From NCBI GenBank assembly GCA_002255065.1, contig NJEF01000015.1, positions 1 through 8,000 of the forward strand: 8,000 nucleotides of DNA, given 5' to 3'. The stretch is from Desulfurococcales archaeon ex4484_204. Its GTDB lineage: Archaea > Thermoproteota > Thermoprotei_A > Sulfolobales > NBVN01. Of this stretch, positions 5,363-8,000 are shown in pieces. The translations under genes and the position numbers were made by a program. Each line of letters starts with the position of its first letter. The first letter of the stretch is position 1. The notes beneath the pieces were generated by a model. The model worked only from the letters and a program-made list of their open reading frames with translations, was not told the DNA's origin and did not search any database.

Positions 5363-5555
5363 AGAACGAATAACTTTCGAGTAGGGTTCCTTCGAACCCT
5401 CCCTACCTGCTGCCCGCCGGTTAGCACTGTAAATACGGTGATAGAATTGAATCATAGGCTGTAAAGTTAAGCATCGGGCTATTTCAGAGATGAGCTACTG
5501 TGCATCCTAAGACCCGCGTTATTCTTTAAAGGAATAGCAACGATAGGTGTGAACA
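5363..5555. other. Non-coding gap after tRNA-Leu(UAA)
   Basis: No protein gene is supported. A perfect seven-pair hairpin AGGGTTC/GAACCCT with a CTTC tetraloop lies at 5383-5400, 21 nt after the tRNA CCA, and may mark the tRNA trailer. A TATA-like CTTTAAAG (5524-5531) faces leftward away from nob1, so the minus strand of about 5400-5505 could be transcribed as a small RNA. The motif evidence for one is weak. Confidence 0.35.
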
Positions 5556-6077
5556 CTACCTCGCCCTCTTCTTAATCAACTTAAACCCGCATTTAGGGCA
5601 CGTACCGGGCTTACTGCTAGTGTAGCCGCATACGGGGCAGACGTATACGTACCTTCTATACCTCCTGAGCTCGGGGACCTTTATACCATGAACCTCTGCA
5701 CCGATTCTTAAAGCGACGTTCTGTACTGAGTGATCGTCTGTTACAACGACCACCCTTTTACACACCTTCTTTAAAAGGCTTACTAAGGCGAGCAGCGATA
5801 TATCGGTTTTTGAGAGCCTTTCGAACTCTCCTAGGTTTTTAGATAGGGATGCAACATACCTTACTTCATCTTTAGGGGGTTCAACAACTATCAACTTACC
5901 AGCACTTAATAGGTATTGCAGGGCAAGTCTGCTCCTCAAGTCTTTTACCTCAGCTATGACTTCAGGGACGGTTAAGGACCTACCTACCAAGTTGAGTGGT
6001 GTGGATGCAAAGAACCCCGCTGCATCAATTACATAAGCTGTACCCTCTTTACATACATCTCTCAAAGAGCCTGACAT
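5556..6077 (-). CDS. nob1: Endoribonuclease Nob1 (16S rRNA 3'-end maturation)
   Basis: Nob1 is the PIN-domain nuclease that cuts pre-16S rRNA at its mature 3' end late in small-subunit assembly. The 173-residue product has the PIN acidic residues D18 (YVIDAAGF), E43 (VIAEVKD), D92 (SKTDISLLAL) and D114/D115 (VVVTDDHSVQ). After these comes a C-terminal zinc ribbon, C147-x2-C150 and C160-x2-C163, and a basic tail KKRAR. This domain order and length are normal for archaeal Nob1. ATG 6077 lies inside the end of the NAD kinase gene (29-bp overlap) and has a GAGGG ribosome-binding site six bases upstream (6084-6088), as expected for an internal operon gene. It is probably co-transcribed and translationally coupled with NAD kinase. 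Confidence 0.93.
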   Translation of the reverse strand: MSGSLRDVCKEGTAYVIDAAGFFASTPLNLVGRSLTVPEVIAEVKDLRSRLALQYLLSAGKLIVVEPPKDEVRYVASLSKNLGEFERLSKTDISLLALVSLLKKVCKRVVVVTDDHSVQNVALRIGAEVHGIKVPELRRYRRYVYVCPVCGYTSSKPGTCPKCGFKLIKKRAR

Positions 6078-6876
6078 AGTAATCCCTCAAATAGAACCTT
6101 GCAAACCTAGCTGGGATGGGGGCCTTGGTTATCTCTACGACCTCACCAGGCCTTACCTCAGCAGCTATAATGCCGTCAGCTAGGACTATCAGGTCTGGCG
6201 AGTCACCCGACACCACTATCCTCACTGTAGTAGTTGATGGCAGGACAACAGCCCTAGAGCAGAACGTTATTGGTGCTAGAGGTGTTATAAGGATGACGTC
6301 AAGCCTAGGATCGACTACTGGCCCCCCTGAGGCGAGGCTATACGCTGTTGACCCTGCAGGGGGGGCCACGATAACTCCATCCCCTACTAGGAAGTATATG
6401 GGTTCCTCATCCTTTAAAACCCGTAGCCTAGCAACCTTACCTCTAGCATCACCTGATGTGGTAACAGCGTACTCGTTTAGAACGTAGGGAAGTCTAGCAC
6501 TACCTATGCTAGCCTTTAACCTTATATAGTCCACTAACTCGTAATCCTGCGATATCAACCTATCGATAGCTGTCTTATACTCGAATGGAGCTACGTCGCA
6601 TAGGAAACCCCTCCTGCCGTACCTTATCGTTATTAACGGTATAACGCTGTCCCTAAGCATGTGCAGCGTCCTTAGCACCGTTCCGTCACCCCCTATAACA
6701 ACTATGAAGTCGAGGGTGTCCCTACCCACTGTAAACAACCTATGCCATGTTAGGTGCTCCTTAGCCCTTGAGTCTAGATACGTCTCTATACCCCTAGCTT
6801 CAGCATACTCCATAACCCTCCTAGCCAGTGTTAATGCCTGTGGGCTCCCTAACTTCGGTACCACACCTATACGCAC
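6049..6876 (-). CDS. nadK: NAD kinase
   Basis: It phosphorylates NAD to NADP in the cytoplasm, using ATP or polyphosphate. The 275-residue product has the diagnostic GGDGT (62-66), a GFL block (90-92), NE (N134-E135), and the long nucleotide-binding stretch DGVIVAPPAGSTAYSLASGGPVV (166-188), followed by ITPLAP (197-202). The length is typical of archaeal NadK. GTG 6876 is preferred because the family starts with an MRIGVV-like strand and because CTTAAAG on the minus strand (6901-6907) is centred about 27 bp upstream, predicting a leaderless mRNA. The AGGA touching the GTG is too close to act as a ribosome-binding site. It is the first gene of a two-gene unit with nob1 and is divergent from trm5. 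Confidence 0.96.
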   Translation of the reverse strand: MRIGVVPKLGSPQALTLARRVMEYAEARGIETYLDSRAKEHLTWHRLFTVGRDTLDFIVVIGGDGTVLRTLHMLRDSVIPLITIRYGRRGFLCDVAPFEYKTAIDRLISQDYELVDYIRLKASIGSARLPYVLNEYAVTTSGDARGKVARLRVLKDEEPIYFLVGDGVIVAPPAGSTAYSLASGGPVVDPRLDVILITPLAPITFCSRAVVLPSTTTVRIVVSGDSPDLIVLADGIIAAEVRPGEVVEITKAPIPARFARFYLRDYYVRLFERCM

Positions 6877-6900
6877 TCCTTACACCAACTACTTTAACTA

Positions 6901-6917
6901 CTTTAAGGGTTATAGAT
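6901..6917. promoter_or_regulatory. Divergent promoter region of NAD kinase and trm5
   Basis: Within the 75-bp gap CTTTAAG (6901-6907) suits the leftward NAD kinase gene, and GTTATAGAT (6909-6917) suits the rightward trm5 gene, giving a start near 6941. The two boxes nearly touch, so the two promoters may compete for TBP. Confidence 0.45.
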
Positions 6918-6951
6918 AAGTTCTAGGTAGGGCGTCACGCAGTCGAAATGT

Positions 6952-7986
6952 GTGAGAGTGCATAGGCTAGATGCTGAGAAGGCTATAAGGCTTCTTACGG
7001 TGGGCAATCTACGTAACGCTAAGCTCAGGGTTAAGAGGGTGCAGGACTACGTCCTCATCCCATTAAACATCGACGTTAATATCGACGACCTTGGTAAGGC
7101 CTTAGAAGGGGTGCAGTGGGCTATATGTGAGGACAATTTTGAGGAGGTAAGTACTGGTAGGACATACAAGGACATCCTTAGAGGGAGGATTCCTGAGCAT
7201 GTTCTTAGCAGGCTGCCGAGCTCCTTCGATGTTATAGGCGATATAGCGGTAATAAATCTGAAGGAAGGTGCTAACGACGTCCTAAAGTATGGGGTAGTTA
7301 TCGCTGATGCGTTAATGGGGGTTGCGAGGAACGTTAAGTCCGTGTATGTGTCGGTAGGGGGCCTGCAGGGGGAGTTTAGGTTGAGAGCCCTGCACTACCT
7401 AGGAGGTGAGCGCAGGACTAAGTGCGTTCATAAGGAATACGGGATTAAGTTACGTGTTGATATAGCTAAGGCCTACTTTAACCCATCCCTTGCAGAGGAG
7501 CATAGAAGGGTTGCTGAGCTTGTTAAGGATGGGGAGTTAGTAGCCGACCTATTCGCTGGCGTAGGCCCCTTCACACTACACATCGTGACTAAGAGGAGGG
7601 CTAAAGTGTTCGCCGTTGATATTAACCCTGACGCCATAAAGTGCCTGCTCGAATCCCTTAAGCTCAATAGGTCTAGATTGATTGGTGAGGTGGTAGCGAT
7701 AGCAGGCGATGCTAGCTCATTTATTTCCGTAGTTAGGAGAGGTGCCTTTAACAGAGTGATAATGAACCTACCCCGCAAGGCCCTGGACTTCCTACCATAC
7801 GTTAAGGAGGCGGTTGCCGTAGGCGGGGTAATCCACGTATACGTCATAGGTGAATCCCTTGAGGAGGTTTTAAGCAAGGTGAGGGGGGAGCTAGACCCAG
7901 GAATGCATATAGTAGGTGCTACTAGGGTGCTTGACTACTCACCTAGGAAGTATATCTTCCGTGTCGATGTAAGGAGGGCTGCGTAG
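6952..7986 (+). CDS. trm5: tRNA (guanine(37)-N1)-methyltransferase Trm5
   Basis: Trm5 transfers a methyl group from SAM to N1 of G37, next to the anticodon, which prevents frameshifting. The 344-residue product has an N-terminal D1-like domain (about 1-70), then RIPEHVLSRLPSSFDVIGDIAVI (79-101), YGIKLRVDIAKAYFNPSLAEEHRRV (163-187), the SAM site ADLFAGVGPFTL (198-209), AVDINPDAI (221-229) and the NLP motif (272-274) of the Trm5/TYW2 family. The C-terminus closes with VLDYSPRKYIFRVDV. With D1 present and full length, the Trm5b type is likely; a bifunctional wyosine-forming Trm5a cannot be ruled out by eye. GTG 6952 is the first start after an in-frame TAG (6928-6930); no ribosome-binding site is visible. 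Substrates present in this window include tRNA-Leu(CAG), tRNA-Leu(UAA) and others with G37. Confidence 0.94.
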   Translation: MRVHRLDAEKAIRLLTVGNLRNAKLRVKRVQDYVLIPLNIDVNIDDLGKALEGVQWAICEDNFEEVSTGRTYKDILRGRIPEHVLSRLPSSFDVIGDIAVINLKEGANDVLKYGVVIADALMGVARNVKSVYVSVGGLQGEFRLRALHYLGGERRTKCVHKEYGIKLRVDIAKAYFNPSLAEEHRRVAELVKDGELVADLFAGVGPFTLHIVTKRRAKVFAVDINPDAIKCLLESLKLNRSRLIGEVVAIAGDASSFISVVRRGAFNRVIMNLPRKALDFLPYVKEAVAVGGVIHVYVIGESLEEVLSKVRGELDPGMHIVGATRVLDYSPRKYIFRVDVRRAA

Positions 7987-8000
7987 TTAGTGTATAGGGC

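Noticed and set aside
5383..5400. The AGGGTTC/GAACCCT hairpin read as a tRNA T arm or degenerate tRNA
   Set aside because: The loop is four bases and no acceptor, D or anticodon stems surround it.

Overview
The window looks like chromosomal DNA from a thermophilic archaeon, probably of the TACK group (Thermoproteota or a relative). The evidence is consistent throughout: an archaeal-type tryptophanyl-tRNA synthetase, and archaeal Elp3, Trm5, Nob1 and NAD kinase; GTG start codons on six of seven protein genes; TATA-like boxes about 27 bp before tRNA genes and leaderless-looking mRNAs; very GC-rich tRNA stems with CCA encoded in the DNA; and introns in all seven tRNA genes, with bulge-helix-bulge (BHB) type junctions. 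I cannot fix the genus from the sequence alone.

Layout. 1-440 (minus): start of a SIS-like sugar-phosphate-binding protein that runs off the left edge. 519-625 (+): tRNA-Leu(CAG). 715-821 (minus): tRNA-Ser(CGA). 867-1994 (minus): trpS. 2164-2264 (minus): tRNA-Glu(UUC), divergent from elp3 at 2328-3785 (+). 3769-4500 (minus): a Trm9/ALKBH8-like methyltransferase whose 3' end overlaps elp3 tail to tail by 17 bp. 4544-5362: four tRNA genes on alternating strands, Ile(GAU) minus, Gly(GCC) plus, Arg(CCU) minus and Leu(UAA) plus. 5363-5555: non-coding. 5556-6876 (minus): nob1 and NAD kinase, overlapping by 29 bp, with NAD kinase first in the transcript. 6952-7986 (+): trm5, divergent from NAD kinase.

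Nearly everything here makes, charges, modifies or matures non-coding RNA of the translation machinery. Elp3 and the Trm9-like methyltransferase would act one after the other on wobble uridine 34. Trm5 methylates G37, the base that directly precedes most of the tRNA introns seen here. Nob1 trims the 3' end of 16S rRNA. TrpRS charges tRNA-Trp. NAD kinase is the metabolic exception.

No mobile element, CRISPR array, phage gene or defence system is visible. The points most worth a second look are the elp3/Trm9-like pair beside tRNA-Glu(UUC), the short and cysteine-poor Elp3, introns in seven of seven tRNA genes, and the 118-nt structured intron at position 30/31 of tRNA-Ile.
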